Shown: positions 1 to 11,570 of the stretch, piece by piece
Layout: each line of letters begins with the position of its first letter
Position numbering within the stretch: position 1 is the first letter of the stretch
Source: Prototheca cutis
Lineage: Eukaryota; Chlorophyta; Trebouxiophyceae; Chlorellales; Chlorellaceae
Length of the DNA: 64,000 nt
Assembly: GCA_002897115.2 (NCBI GenBank)
Contig: BCIH01000002.1
Span: 271,591 to 335,590 of the forward strand
Direction of reading: 5' to 3'
Made by a program: the position numbers and the translations under genes
Notes under the pieces: model-generated
The model's database searches: none
What the model was told of the DNA's origin: nothing
What the model saw: only the letters and a program-made list of their open reading frames with translations

Positions 1-359
1 ACATTTTGGAAGGCCATTCACAATTGCACGGGAGTTCGCGAGGCGCCTGGCATGCTCGGTTGGTGACGGGACGAGTGGAGGGAGCCCTGTTGTGACTGGT
101 TCCTGAGGGCGCCCTGCCTCACCTCGATCGGGTTTCATGGCCGTTCCCGATGTTGGCCCTTTGTTATTGCTATCACATGGCCTTCATGGCGGCGCTTTGC
201 TGTCGCCTGGGATCCCAGTTCCCGTTCTTCCTCCCATCTTCGAGCCCTGCTCCCTCCCATTCACAAGGCCCCTGCTCCCCACTCCCCACTCCCCACTCCC
301 CATGCACACCAACTTCCCTCCTGCCCAAAGACCCCGCCCCTCCAAACTCAAACCAACAG

Positions 360-1972
360 GTGACCAAGCTGGCCAACGGTCTGCGTGTGGCGAGCGAGGC
401 TGTGCCCGATTCCGAGACTGCGACGGTGGGCGTCTACATCGACGCGGGTTCTCGCTTTGAGACCGACGCGACTAACGGCGCGGCGCACTTCCTGGAGCAC
501 ATGGCCTTCAAGGGCACCGACTCTCGCGGCGTGCGCGACCTGGAGGTCGAGATTGAGAACCTGGGCGGGCACCTGAACGCGTACACGAGCCGCGAGCAGA
601 CGGCGTACTACGCCAAGGTGTTCAAGCGCGACGTGCCCCAGGCCGTTGCCATCCTGGCCGACATCCTGCAGAACTCCCGCCTGGACGAGCGCGCGATCGA
701 GCGCGAGCGCGATGTCATCCTGCGCGAGCAGGAGGAGATTGAGGGCATCCCCGAGGAGGTGGTGTTTGACCACCTGCACGCCACCGCGTTCCAGTACTCG
801 CCCCTGGGCCGCACAATCCTGGGCAGTGCGGCCAACATTCGCTCGCTGACCCGCGACGACCTGGCCACGTACATTGCCACGAACTACGTCGCGCCCCGCA
901 TGGTCGTCGCCGCGGCCGGTGCCGTCGACCACGAGGCCCTGGTCGCCGCTGTGGAGAAGGGCTTTGGCGGGCTGCCCGCCGAGGGCCCGACCGCCTCTCA
1001 GCTGGTCGCCGCCGCGCCCGCCAAGTACACGGGCTCCGAGGTCCGCATCCGCGACCCGTCGCAGCCGCAGCTGCACCTGGCCCTGGCCTTCCAGGGCGCA
1101 TCGTGGGCCGACCCGGACGCCGTCCCGCTCATGGTCATCCAGACCCTGCTGGGGTCGTGGGAGAAGAACTCGGGCGCGGGTGCCGACGGCGCGTCGCCCC
1201 TCGTCCAGCCCATTGCCATCAATGGCCTGGCCAACTCGTTCATGGCCTTCAACACCAACTACCACGACACCGGGCTGTTTGGTGTCTACGCCGTCGCCGA
1301 GCCCGACGCGGACCACGAGGACCTGTGCTGGACCATCATGAACCGCATCACCGCCCTGAGCTACGGCGCGTCCGAGGCGGACGTCCAGCGTGCCAAGAAC
1401 CAGCTCAAGGCCTCCATCCTCTTCTCGGGAGATGGCACCACCGGTGCGTGTGGCCTTTTAGGGAGAAGAGCTGGGGGGGGATTTTTGTGTCCGTTGCTTT
1501 TTTCATGGGCGGGATTTAACAACGGCCATGAAATAACCAACCGTGGCCATGGGAGAGGGATTTGTGACTTGTTTGTCATGGCAAGGGCAGGAATTTGCAT
1601 AGAAAATAAAGGTTGCATGTTCCCACACCATTGCGGATGACGAGGGTCGGTCATCAATTGCTCCTTTCCCTCAAAGATTCCTGCTCCTCCTGGTCATGCA
1701 CATCCAGCCTCACCCACACATCTCTACCCCCCCCCCAAAACACGCACACAGGCATGGCCGAGGACATTGGCCGCAACCTGCTGGTGTACGGCCGCCGCAT
1801 CCCCCGCGCCGAGCTGTTTGCGCGCATCGACGCCGTCGACGCCGCGACGGTCAAGGCCGTGGCCTACCGCTTCTTCAACGACCAGCCCCTCACCGCCGCC
1901 ATGATGGGCGACACGCAGCTTGTGCCGGACTACAACTGGCTGCGCCGGAGGACGTACTGGCTGCGCTTCTGA
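360..1972 (+). CDS. Mitochondrial processing peptidase beta subunit, 5' truncated
   Basis: This is an M16 metallopeptidase of the mitochondrial matrix that removes presequences from imported proteins; the beta subunit carries the zinc site. Visible exons are 360-1443 and 1752-1972 (434 residues, stop at 1970-1972). The first begins right after a CAG acceptor with VTKLANGLRVASEAVPD, the usual start of the mature core, so the targeting-peptide exon(s) lie upstream, probably outside the window. The inverted zinc motif HFLEH (HxxEH) is near 490, and the distal glutamates follow in ERERDVILREQEEIE. The C-terminal exon carries the family signature AEDIGRNLLVYGRRIP. The intron (1444-1751) has a GTGCGT donor and a C-rich 3' end. 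The alternative is the cytochrome bc1 core-1 subunit, which in plants is the same protein. Confidence 0.93.
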
Positions 1973-2378
1973 GCGGCCCGCCCCTAGAAGAAGATGATGA
2001 TGAAGAAGAACGAGGGGTGGGGCTGGCATGCCCGGGGGTGCACGAGTCCCCGAAGGCAGTGTGCACCCCGCGAGTGGTCGTCAGTGGAGTGCAGTGGCCC
2101 TGCGCATACGCCCCTGTGCTGCCGATCATTCTGCTTGTAGAAGGAACACATTTGCCACGCCTCATTGATCTAGGTCCAGGCGTCGCTGGTTTGGCAAAAT
2201 TGAGCGTGGGTGTCATGAGAAGGGATGAATGTGAGGGGTTCATCAGATGCTGGGTATCAACTATCCCAGGGCAACAGACTCTCGCAAATTGCATCAACAG
2301 GGCGGCCAAATATCGATCGATCAATTTGAGAACTTTCAAACATATCGTGCGCGTGCCTGTAAGTCGCACTTGTGCTCG
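1973..2378. other. Short intergenic stretch
   Basis: This is the 3' flank of the MPP-beta gene and the 5' flank of the small membrane-protein gene that starts at 2379. I see no gene, repeat or RNA signature here. Confidence 0.5.
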
Positions 2379-2501
2379 ATGTCGTATGTAAAGGCGTATG
2401 CGCTGGCGGTGGTGTCGCTGATGTGCGGCGCGAGTGTGGTCCACTACGTCTACAAGCCGGATCTGGTGCGTATCCCAAGCCTCGATGGGTGTATGGACTG
2501 A
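2379..2501 (+). CDS. BRAWNIN/UPF0640-like mitochondrial microprotein
   Basis: The ATG at 2379 opens a single-pass membrane peptide beginning MSYVKAYALAVVSLMCGASV and continuing VHYVYKPDLV. The segment AVVSLMCGASVVHYVYKPDL matches the core of human BRAWNIN (UQCC6, C12orf73; AxVVHxxYxPDL), a complex III assembly factor of the inner mitochondrial membrane. Reading straight on gives a stop at 2499-2501 after about 40 residues. A GTGCGT donor at 2466, immediately after the Leu of PDL, suggests instead a second exon; one candidate starts near 2556 after a CCTTCCAG acceptor and ends at a TAG near 2620. The C-terminal end is therefore uncertain. An upstream in-frame extension to 2247 exists but does not resemble the family. 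Confidence 0.6.
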   Translation: MSYVKAYALAVVSLMCGASVVHYVYKPDLVRIPSLDGCMD

Positions 2502-3219
2502 TTTGTCAGATGTTTTTGAAGAGTTTGACCTTGCTGCCATGTGGGCTCCCTTCCAGCAGAGGCTACGGCTGGAGGACGATCCAAGCACCGCGCCTGGGTC
2601 CAGTGACCAATCACAGTAGGACATGGCAACAGCCCTGCCGCAACAGTTTTGGGCATTGCCTAGTGAGTGACGCAGCCCAGGCTTGATGACCTTGACATGA
2701 CAACCTGATGTTCGCTTTCGAAGAACCTTGAGGATGGATCTGATGCAATGAGCCAGAAATTGCCTGGCTTTGAGCGAGCGAGGTCGAGGCATTGCCGCAG
2801 ACTTGGAGACACTACGTTTGGCCCTGTCCAGCCNGCATCCGTCCCAGCAACGGTGGGCATTATAATGAGGGGTGTCTACAACAAAGCAACAAGGCGTGCT
2901 AGGGAGTATTGGCTTTTGGTGTTTGCTTTGTGATATGAGCCACACGGCAGCCAAACAGGGATGTGAAGTCGAAATACTGCTGGAGCCTGTAACAGCACAG
3001 AAGCATGAGTGCCGGTCCCTTTTCCCCATTTCAAGGGGAGCACAAAGTAAATAAGGAAAGCATGGCATGTTATTTCTGGCTCTGGGCCTTGTCAAAAAAA
3101 GGTTTGAAAGATGGCCGCATTGGTTCTGTGCTGTTTGTTGCGGCGTGCCGCACCCTGCAGTCTGCTCCCAGTTCTTGTCGGGCAAAATCCGTATTCGTCT
3201 TGCTTAGGCCTTCATTCAT
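2502..3219. other. Gene-poor stretch between convergent genes
   Basis: This holds the likely 3' end of the BRAWNIN-like gene and the 3' flank of the minus-strand methyltransferase gene, whose stop is at 3220-3222. There is one ambiguous base at 2834. I see no further gene. Confidence 0.4.
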
Positions 3220-6200
3220 TCATTCGCTGCTCTCGTTGGCGATGGAAGACGACTGCGTGGCAGCTCTCTCGGCGGCACAGAGCGTTTCCACCACTGGCGG
3301 CGCCTGGTCGACCACCGGCACGGACGCTGGCCGCCCGCGCGTGGCGCGGCCTTTCTTCTTGGAGGCAGGCTGCAAGGCGGGCCTGCGCTTGCGTCCCGCT
3401 TGTGGAGGCGGTGTCTCACTTTCTTCCAGAGAAAACGGAGCTGGGTGTTGCTCGGCTGCGGGGCTGGCATCGCCTGACGGGACCTCGCTCCCACCGTCGG
3501 TTGATGCTTGCTGGCCGGCGGCCGAGCCCAGCTCCGCGGCACTGGGCTTGGTCACGGGCTGCAGTGGCGTCTGCGGCGCCGCACTTCCGCTGTCCCAGCC
3601 CTCGGAATCATTGGCAGCCGGATCGGCGGCAATGTCGTCCGAAGGTGCCGCCTGACCGCGCAGTCCTTCGTCCCCGCTGCTCTGATCGCCTCCATCACCA
3701 CCACCGCCAATCGTAAGCTCAAACATGCGCTTGTTGCGTTCGATCATGGCGGCGCGCTTTTGCTCGTAGTCGTTGAGCTGATCGGCCGCATCTTGGCCAA
3801 CCACGGGCAGCGGCGGCGGCACCACACCGGCTCCACCAGCACCAGCGCCTGCACGCCGGCTGTCCCGCAGCGCGCGGTGGGCGTCGCGGAGCCGCCGCCG
3901 GGCGGCCTCGGCTTCGAGCGGCCAGTCGGCGGCGGCGGAGTCGACGAGGATGCGCTCGTCGTGCTGCCAGAGTTTGTGCATGCCGACCTCGCCGTCGTCA
4001 TAGCAGACGGTGTGCTCGGTACTCACCGCATCGTAGTGTGCGACAAAGCCTGCGTAAAATGTGGCGTCCCCGTCCCACCACACGCGCACCCGTGCGCCGA
4101 CGGCATCCTCACGGCACGCCGCCACCTGCGCCCCCGCGTGCCCCGCCAGCGCCGCCGCCCGCATGCGCTGTGTCAGGCAGTCGTAGCGCCGCTGCCCGGC
4201 CAGTAGGTTCATGCACGTCTTGCACGCGCCGCAGCGCTGTTTCAGATCCACCGCAGCCGCTGCCGCCGCCGCGCGCGTGCGGCGCATGCGGTCGCCCTCC
4301 AGGCTCGACCGGCCCTTGACGATCGCCAAGCTCGCCCGCGCATCTGTGTTATTTGTGGTGTGCGGCTGTGCTCGCGGATGAAAAACGCATCTGTAACAGA
4401 CAAAACAGAAAGTCAGACTCACACCTGCAAGGGCTTGGCTGAGTTTCTCGGTGCCGGAGCGCATCTTGCCCGAGCGGATGGCGGCTGACGCTGCGGCCTC
4501 GTGCACCAGTTGGTTGGGCTCATAAGGCTCAATGTCATCGGGGTGGCGCCACTACAGTGTTTGGGTGTATTTCTTGTTCATGACAAGTATTCCACCAGAG
4601 TTGATATGTTTCAGTAGTCCCCGGAAGGTAGTCCCTGGCTGCCATCATATATGGATATATGCGCGGCCATCCCGAGGGCCAGCGGCCATGTCGGCTGGCA
4701 GTGAGTCCATCCACCGCCATGATGGACACAGCAAATCCCCCCGGGCAGCACACCCACCCTCCACGCACCTGCCAGGCCGCNTTGATGATGGGGAGATACA
4801 GGACCAGCACCCTCCGGTCTTCAGCTGCCTGGAGGAGAGCGAGGAAAGGAGGAGCATAGGGCTGTGGTAGNGACTGGCATGATGAAGCAAGAGAGGTCTG
4901 CAGGCACACTCCCCCACCCCCTCACAACTCTCCCCGGAAAAAAAATGTCATGTCCAGCATACCACGTGACCATTGACGACGGCGGCCGACATGACATAAG
5001 CCGGCAGAGATGCCACCTTTTGCTCCGGGGCCAACTCCGCCAGCGCTCCAGGAGGTAGGTTCCGGCCTGGACAGTGTGGGGCGTGGGGGTTGAGGGTTGT
5101 GATGGGGGGTGAAGATCCAGGGAAGCGCTGTGCTGGCTGCTTTGAGATATGAAGGGCGACAAAACATGCCCCGTGCAGTGGCTGTTTTACCTCAGGAGCG
5201 GTCTGATAAATTTCTAAGCTGCAATTCTTTGAGCCAAGACACAACTACCGAGCAAGCTCCGTACGCCATACCCTTGGGCATGTTGAGGGGGTCCAGCACC
5301 TCCACCGGCCACCACAGCTGGGTCTGAGGGTCCACCGCCCAGGACAGCTGTCCAATCATCTCCGCGTCCGAGAGCAGGCCCTCGATCCGCGACACGTCAC
5401 GCACCTATGGGTGGGCATGCCCCAAGCCAGCTTATTATCAGATGAACAGAGCGATCGTCCACATGCGCACACACACGATGCCACGTCGACGGGCAACCCC
5501 TCTTTTTCGAGGACATCAACAAGTTTACCGCAGGGTGGTCTCTGGCGCAGCGACAAAAAGAAGGGTTGCCCCCATCCCGCCGCTGCCCAAAAAAAGGAGG
5601 GGGGAGTGAATTCTTAACCCCCTCAGCCTCGCTGACCTCAAGTGAGAAGCGGGCGTTGTTGCGGAGCAGCTTGGTCACCGTGTTTGTGGTATCCCATCCC
5701 CGCTCCTGCAGACGGTGGATGTACGAGTCCACCTCTTCCTGCCGAGCGGGCCTGCGGGAGTCGGTGCATTGCAGTGGTACAAATGTGTAGCGAGGTGGGG
5801 GAGGGGAGGGGCATGGTTCTTGGCTGTACAGAAACAGCCCCTTCCAAGCACAGAACCGACTGCAAAAGGATGGTTTGCTTCCAAAGCCCTGCAAACACCC
5901 ACTCCACCGCTGGCTCCTCGCTGACCTTCCGACGCTGGCGATGAAATCCCCGAGAGGCACGAATGGTGTTGGAACCGGAGCTTCCGGCATGTCCTCCACA
6001 GCAAAGCTGCAGGTGCAAGGGCATGTAGATTCCGATCAATTGCCAGATACAATGACGGTGACAGCATCCTTTTTGACTGGTCAATTGGAAAACAATGCGT
6101 TGCCCCTCCTGACCTCCACCAACACACGCGCACCTGCCCAGGCCCTTGACGCCCCACGCTGCCCGGGGCCAAGCGTCCTTGTCCCAGGGCTGGCTCAGTC

Positions 6201-9006
6201 GAGCATTCCCGGACAGCTGTCCCTTCTTCGCCTGGGTTGGGCAACCAGGGTTGCATTTCGTTGAGAGAGTCAAAGAGGCATTTTGGCATTGGGGTTCTTA
6301 GCCGAATGGCCGGGCGGATTCCCCCGACCGTTCCCATTCCCCCCTGAAATTTTGTCGTCAACCACCTCACCTTGTGCAGCAGGGCTGCTTGAAACATGGC
6401 CTTGCGCGTGTCCTCGTCCTGCTCGGCACACCCCACTTCCACGGCTGCTTGCCGAGCAGCCCGAACTTCGGCACCCTCAGGCTCAAACACAGGGTCATCA
6501 GTCAAACCCAGCGGTCCGCCCACGGCCTCGGGGCCCTGGTCTGGCTGCACTGCTGCCGCAACCTCCAGGGCAACACCATCGACCACAGTGACACCAGGTA
6601 GTGCTGCAGGTTTTTCCACTAAGTATGGGAACAGGACTGCTTCCTGCAGCTCATCCAACGTCACAAAGCTCCAGATGTTTGGCGGTCTCCTGCGGCGCAT
6701 AGGATTTGATCAAGATGCATGTGTTGGTCGGGGGTGGCGCCGGGGAGAGGGGCTGGTGGTGGGCAGGCATGCGTTGGCTGGACTCGCTGACATACACCCT
6801 CATCTTCCAAGGCAGGCTGTATGTCCCAAGTATTCAACCAATCCCAAGTCCACAGCATCGAAGCATCGGCTTAACCCAATGTTACCTGGGACCCCAGCCA
6901 CGCTCCTCTGGGGACAGGGCCTCTGTCATCAGGCCATCCATGCGGCGGCTGGCCGCCATCGCACTCGCAAACTTGTAGGCATAGGGTGCTGCCAGTCGCT
7001 CGCCCAGCCATCGTGCCACGGGCACCGTCACCGCATTGCCTGCAAATTGTGTGGATGACTCATCGAGAGTCATCATCATACAGACAAGGACGCATCTCAC
7101 ATGAGACGAGTGGCCCTAGGACCCAAGCAAGGGCCACCAAGGGAATAAAATCAGTAAGGGCACCGTGGGTTAGAAAGCCTACCTGTACCATTTCCACCTG
7201 CAGCTTCAAAGCAGGACATGAAACACAGAACAGGACACTCACCCAGCAGGTCCCAGCGCTTGGCGGCCGCCACCTCAGCGTCCACGTCCTTGGGCCGGGC
7301 GCCGCGGTGCTGGCCAAGACCTGGCCCCAACAGCGGCCAGCAGGGCTTGGTGTGACCTTCGGGCAGTCCCTGTGATGTTGATGTGATGTGACGTACGGGA
7401 GAAGGACATGGGAGATGGGACGTGGGAGACGAGAATGGTGCTGGGCTTACGAGTCCTTGCCTGTCGTGTAGGGTCGGCCCCCCCCACACCCACACCCAGA
7501 CGCCGACAGACCTGGAGGCGTTCGGCGTCCTCGCACCGGAGCATGCCGCTCAGTCCCGAAGAAAGCAGGAGCAGCATGCGATCGTTCGAGGTCGTAAAGG
7601 TGGGCACCACGTCCTCGCCGGCAGGACTCCTGTGTATGTGTGTGCCAGTGTCAGGATGTGGCAAGTGATACAGCACTCTATTCTGCCCTTGTCCTCGCAG
7701 AAGGGTTGGCTGCACAGGCACGGAGAAAGACACCCCTGGGGAGCATGGACTGGAACATGCCCCCCCCCACCCCCTCCAACCCCCCAAGCACATACATGGC
7801 ATTGCCGAGATCGATGGCGTATGAGACTTCCTCGGGCTTTCTTTCTTCCCCACAATAGCATGCGTAGCAGGGCTGGCCGTTGAACAGCTTGCGGCACGAC
7901 CCCGGGCATGGGTGCAGACCCTGGAAGCGGTCGGTCGGCGTTTGTGCCATTTTCGTTGTTGTTGAGTAGAGACCAGATGTCCAGCTTAAAACACAAGCCC
8001 ACAAAAATAAGGACAAACCTGGCTGAGGAGGACATCTCGGGCGTCGCCGTGCATGGAGGCCACGATGAACACGCGGCGACGGCGGTTGGGCACGCCAAAG
8101 GCTGCCGAGTTTACGACGCGGTACGCCCAGCTTCCGTAGCCCAGCTGTTCCAGCTGACTCAGCACGTACTGCATGACAGGTGGCCTGCCCTCGGTGCGAT
8201 CCAGCAGAGCCTCTACATTCTCCAGCAGCACCCACGGCACGGGGCGCCGCGCGGCCACCGCGCAGCGCAGCAGTCGAAAGACATGGCGGACAAGTCCCGT
8301 GCTCCGGCCGTCGAGGCCCTGGCGCAGCCCCGCCCGGCTGACATCAATGCAAGGGAAGCCCGCCACCAACAGCTCCGTTTCCTGTTTGTTTGGAAGGAGT
8401 ATGGGAACCTGGGTCACTCATGACCTGATGACAGCACCCTTGGCGACCATCTCTGCCATGCATTCAACTCCCCAGATGCCGCCCACCACCAACAGCAAAC
8501 ACACGCACCTCTGGCAGCTGACCTAGGGCAGCGACATCTTCGGTTATGTGGACTCCAGGAAAAGTGGCCGACAGGACCTGTGGCGGTGGCGGCGGCCAGG
8601 TAAAGTGTGAGCGGTGTCTTGATGCTGGTTCAGAGTCTGCGTCCTACATTCGGATGCGCATGCAATGTGCACGATGCACGTGCCACTGGCCACGCCTGGT
8701 CACTGCAAATTGGGTTCAGCCCGCCCCGGTGATCCCAGCCGTGGTCCGACACTGAGAGCCCGCCCATTTTCACCCACCCAGATACCTGGCGAGCTCCCGG
8801 GTCCGATTCGCACAGGAGGATGACCTCATGTCCGGCCTGCGTTGATCATGGCAGCAACAATGCACTTAAATTGCGTGGGTCGATCGACGATGGTACGATG
8901 GGCGGCGATCGGAGCGATGGCCCGAGCGTGCGATCCGCGGATCACCCACCTGGTGCAATCCAAGGTCCAGCGCCCCGGCACCCGAGAACAGGCTGGCGAC
9001 TTTCAT
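3220..9006 (-). CDS. C5-DNA methyltransferase with PWWP-like, CXXC-like and Tudor-like modules
   Basis: Seventeen exons, read from the start: 8950-9006, 8786-8836, 8509-8577, 8019-8381, 7796-7920, 7512-7629, 7243-7369, 6886-7039, 6371-6689, 6134-6231, 5926-6006, 5637-5751, 5272-5404, 4963-5066, 4769-4828, 4425-4551, 3220-4343. Phases match at every junction and the total is 1,074 residues. The catalytic domain is N-terminal. Motif I is SLFSGAGALDLG at residue 5. Motif IV is GFPCIDVS, catalytic Cys about residue 70. Motif VI is LLENVEALL, motif VIII is NRRRRVFIVAS, the TRD region contains DLGNAMSPAGEDVVPTFTTS, and motif X is GNAVTVPVARWLGERL near residue 305. After about residue 575 comes a PWWP-like stretch (LWWPVEVLDP, then RRVLVLYLP and AAWQWRHPDDIEPYEPN). 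A CxxCxxC cluster (RCGACKTCMN, about 738) and a Tudor-like segment (HTVCYDDGEVG, about 815) follow, then a disordered basic tail. It presumably methylates cytosine in chromatin. Family placement is not resolved. Confidence 0.85.
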
Positions 9007-9471
9007 CCCCCTCGATCGAGCTGATGTGGGCAATGCAATGCAAGATCGTTGTGCTCGGATGCTCGGGGTGTGCGCTGCTGCAACATCCACGTCCGTCCCG
9101 CCCAAGGAACAGGGATGCGTACGTGTGCGGCCGCACGGACCTGGAACCTGGCCGGAGATCGGAAAACACATCACCGGGACACTACGAAGCAGGGACAGCG
9201 CCTAGGTCCGGCACTCAGCCCAACTCGGTCGGAAGCACTTTCTCTCAGAGATCGGTAGATCAACTCCGCATAGCCTCGTTCCCCCGTGGAAATGGTCTGA
9301 GAGAGGGAATGTAGGTGGTGACGGGAGGGCTGCAGCCTCGGATCGTCGCGTCAGGCTTGGGGTCGGTGGGACCTCCCCCGCGAGCGCTAGCGACCCGTGC
9401 CCCGGCAAGCCACCCTGTCATTGCACGGACCTGCCACTGCGCATGCTTGAGAGGCGTGCTGCGTTGCTTTG
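9007..9471. promoter_or_regulatory. Bidirectional promoter region, methyltransferase / otubain
   Basis: These 465 bases separate the divergent start codons of the C5-methyltransferase (minus, ATG at 9004-9006) and the otubain gene (plus, ATG at 9472). Both promoters and 5' UTRs must lie here. I found no convincing TATA box or repeat. Confidence 0.45.
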
Positions 9472-11380
9472 ATGGCGAGCAGCCAGTGCAGCGTCCCTGG
9501 GGATGTGCAGGGCCAGACCGAGTCGCCCCACGCCAGTTCCCGGCCCCCTCCCGGCCCTCTCCCTCCCGAGCCGTCCGTTGGGGAGGTGGCGCCCGAGTCC
9601 TGGCCGGCCCATTCCGAGGGCGTAGACTCGGCATCCATCCAGCAGGGCCTGAGCTCTGCGGCTGGCGCCGCCGCGCCGCAGGGGTCGGTGTGCACGCGCG
9701 AAGGCTCCACCTCCGGCCTCGCAGGCGCGGCAGGGCAGCAGCCCAGCAGCGCGGATGAAGCCAGCACGCTGCACCCTGAGGACCCCGACGCGATAGATCG
9801 TGCCCCATCCAACGAGGCCATCATGGTCGGCGACCCACTGAGCCCTTCATCGGCAGTGGGGGAGGAGGCCATGGGCCCTGCGGCAGCCGACGCTGCCGCC
9901 GCAGCGGGTCCAACTGATGCGGAGCTGATGGCCTGGGAGGCGCAGGTCAGGGGCAAGGCTAACGACACACTCCCTTTAGTAGGAGAACTGGAGGCACTGG
10001 AGGCACTGGCAGCCGAATACGCCGGCGGCGCGCGCGTCTTTCGAGACAAGATCGCCTGGCTGGCCGAAAAGTACGGCGGGCTGCGTCGCACACGCGGTGA
10101 TGGCAACTGTTTCTTCCGGTCCTTTGTGTTTGCACTGCTGGAGCAGCTGCTGCTGTCAGGAGACCTGGACGAAAAGGACAGGTATTTGTCGGGGGGTGGG
10201 AGCCGCGGTGCATTGTTTTTTGGGGGTGTGGGGACGACAATGTAACCCAGGGTGTAGTTGGCCTGGAAGGGAGAGGTGTTCTTAGCCCGATGGTCCTTGA
10301 GTCTCCATTGCACCGATGACGGTCGACTGGCAGCACAGGCAGCAAACCCGATCTCCCTGTGCCATTCTTTCTAGGCTGGTGGCACGTTTGGGAGAGCTGA
10401 AGCAGCAGCTGGCTGATGCCGGCTACGAGGAGATGGGTGCGCCTTGTAGGCGGGGCAATTTTTAGGTGGACTTGTGGAGACTGTGATGATGGAGCAGGGA
10501 TCATGTCTGTGTGCTTTTGCATTTCAGGTTTGCAGCGTCTGTCGGTGCATGCAGCCGCGGTCGAGCCAGAGCATGCCCTACCATGGCCCCCCGTGTCCGG
10601 ACGCCCGCAGTGACCGAGACGCCNATGGATGCGATGCTGGACATGCTTCGAAGCATTGGCAGCCCCATTGACCCGCTGTCCATTGAGACACTGGAGAACA
10701 ACATGCGTGCAGGTAGTGTGCTTGGGAGGATGAAATTGAAAGGATCCTGTTGGGTCTCAACCGGCTGGCGTTCTCTGGGCCGCACTGCAATGCATCGATG
10801 CCACCCCTCTCCAGCGCCAAACTCCCTGCCACTCAAACAAATCAATGCAGATTACATAAGCAATTACATCGTGTTCCTCATGCGGATGGTCGCCAGCTCG
10901 GAGATCAAGCGCCGCCAGGAGTTTTTTGCCCCTTTTATCATGGTGGGTGCGGCAGGGACTGTTCTTGGCCATACTCCGAGCTGACCTGCGTGTCCCCGAT
11001 TGTGGGGGACACCCCACCACCAGCAGCCTGTATTTCCTCCAGAAACAATCCCCTACCTGCAACAAAACAATTGAACCCAGGGCATGAGCGACCTTGATGT
11101 CGACGCCTTTTGCCGACGGTTCGTGGACCCCATGGACGAGGAGAGCGATCACATTCAAATCGTGGCACTAACTGATGCACTCCGGGTACCGCTGCGTGTG
11201 GTCTACCTGGATCGCAGCGGCGATGCCCCCCCGAACACGAGCGGTGACACAACGGGTCAGACCCCGACGGTCGACATGCATGACTTTGCGCCGGAGGGCA
11301 CGGCGGGCCGCGAGCCCGCGGTGCACCTCCTCTACCGACCGGGGCACTACGACATCGTCTACCCCTGCGCAGGCCGGTGA
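9472..11380 (+). CDS. Otubain-like ubiquitin thioesterase (OTUB1/2 family, peptidase C65)
   Basis: This cysteine protease cleaves ubiquitin chains. The exon model is 9472-10181, 10375-10436, 10611-10712, 10851-10942 and 11081-11380. The catalytic loop reads RTRGDGNCFFRSF with the nucleophile Cys near residue 212, and the catalytic His is in LLYRPGHYDIVYP near the C-terminus. The middle carries SNYIVFLMRMVASSEI and FVDPMDEESDHIQIVALTDAL, both close to human otubain-1. An Ala/Pro/Ser-rich N-terminal region of about 170 residues precedes the domain and looks disordered. The third exon is the weakest point: the family's Gly-Phe segment before it is not recovered, so a small exon between 10437 and 10610 may be missing. 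One ambiguous base lies at 10624. Confidence 0.88.
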
Positions 11381-11570
11381 CAACTGTCCTTTCCAAAGGT
11401 CGAGGGCTGGTGACAGCGGCGCTTTCTACAAGGGGGGCGCGGCACCGCTCTCCCGNNCCCATTCATCCCCTACCCCGCCTGAACTGCTAACACTGGTCAC
11501 TCCTGCTTGCGTGCTTGGCTTACAGCCGTTCCCGGAAACCAATATACAGACGGGGATCAAGTATATTGCT

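Noticed and set aside
348..1316. A 322-codon open frame on the minus strand opposite MPP-beta
   Set aside because: It is antisense to a well-conserved coding exon; its composition (Gly/Arg/Val-rich) is that of a GC-rich shadow frame.
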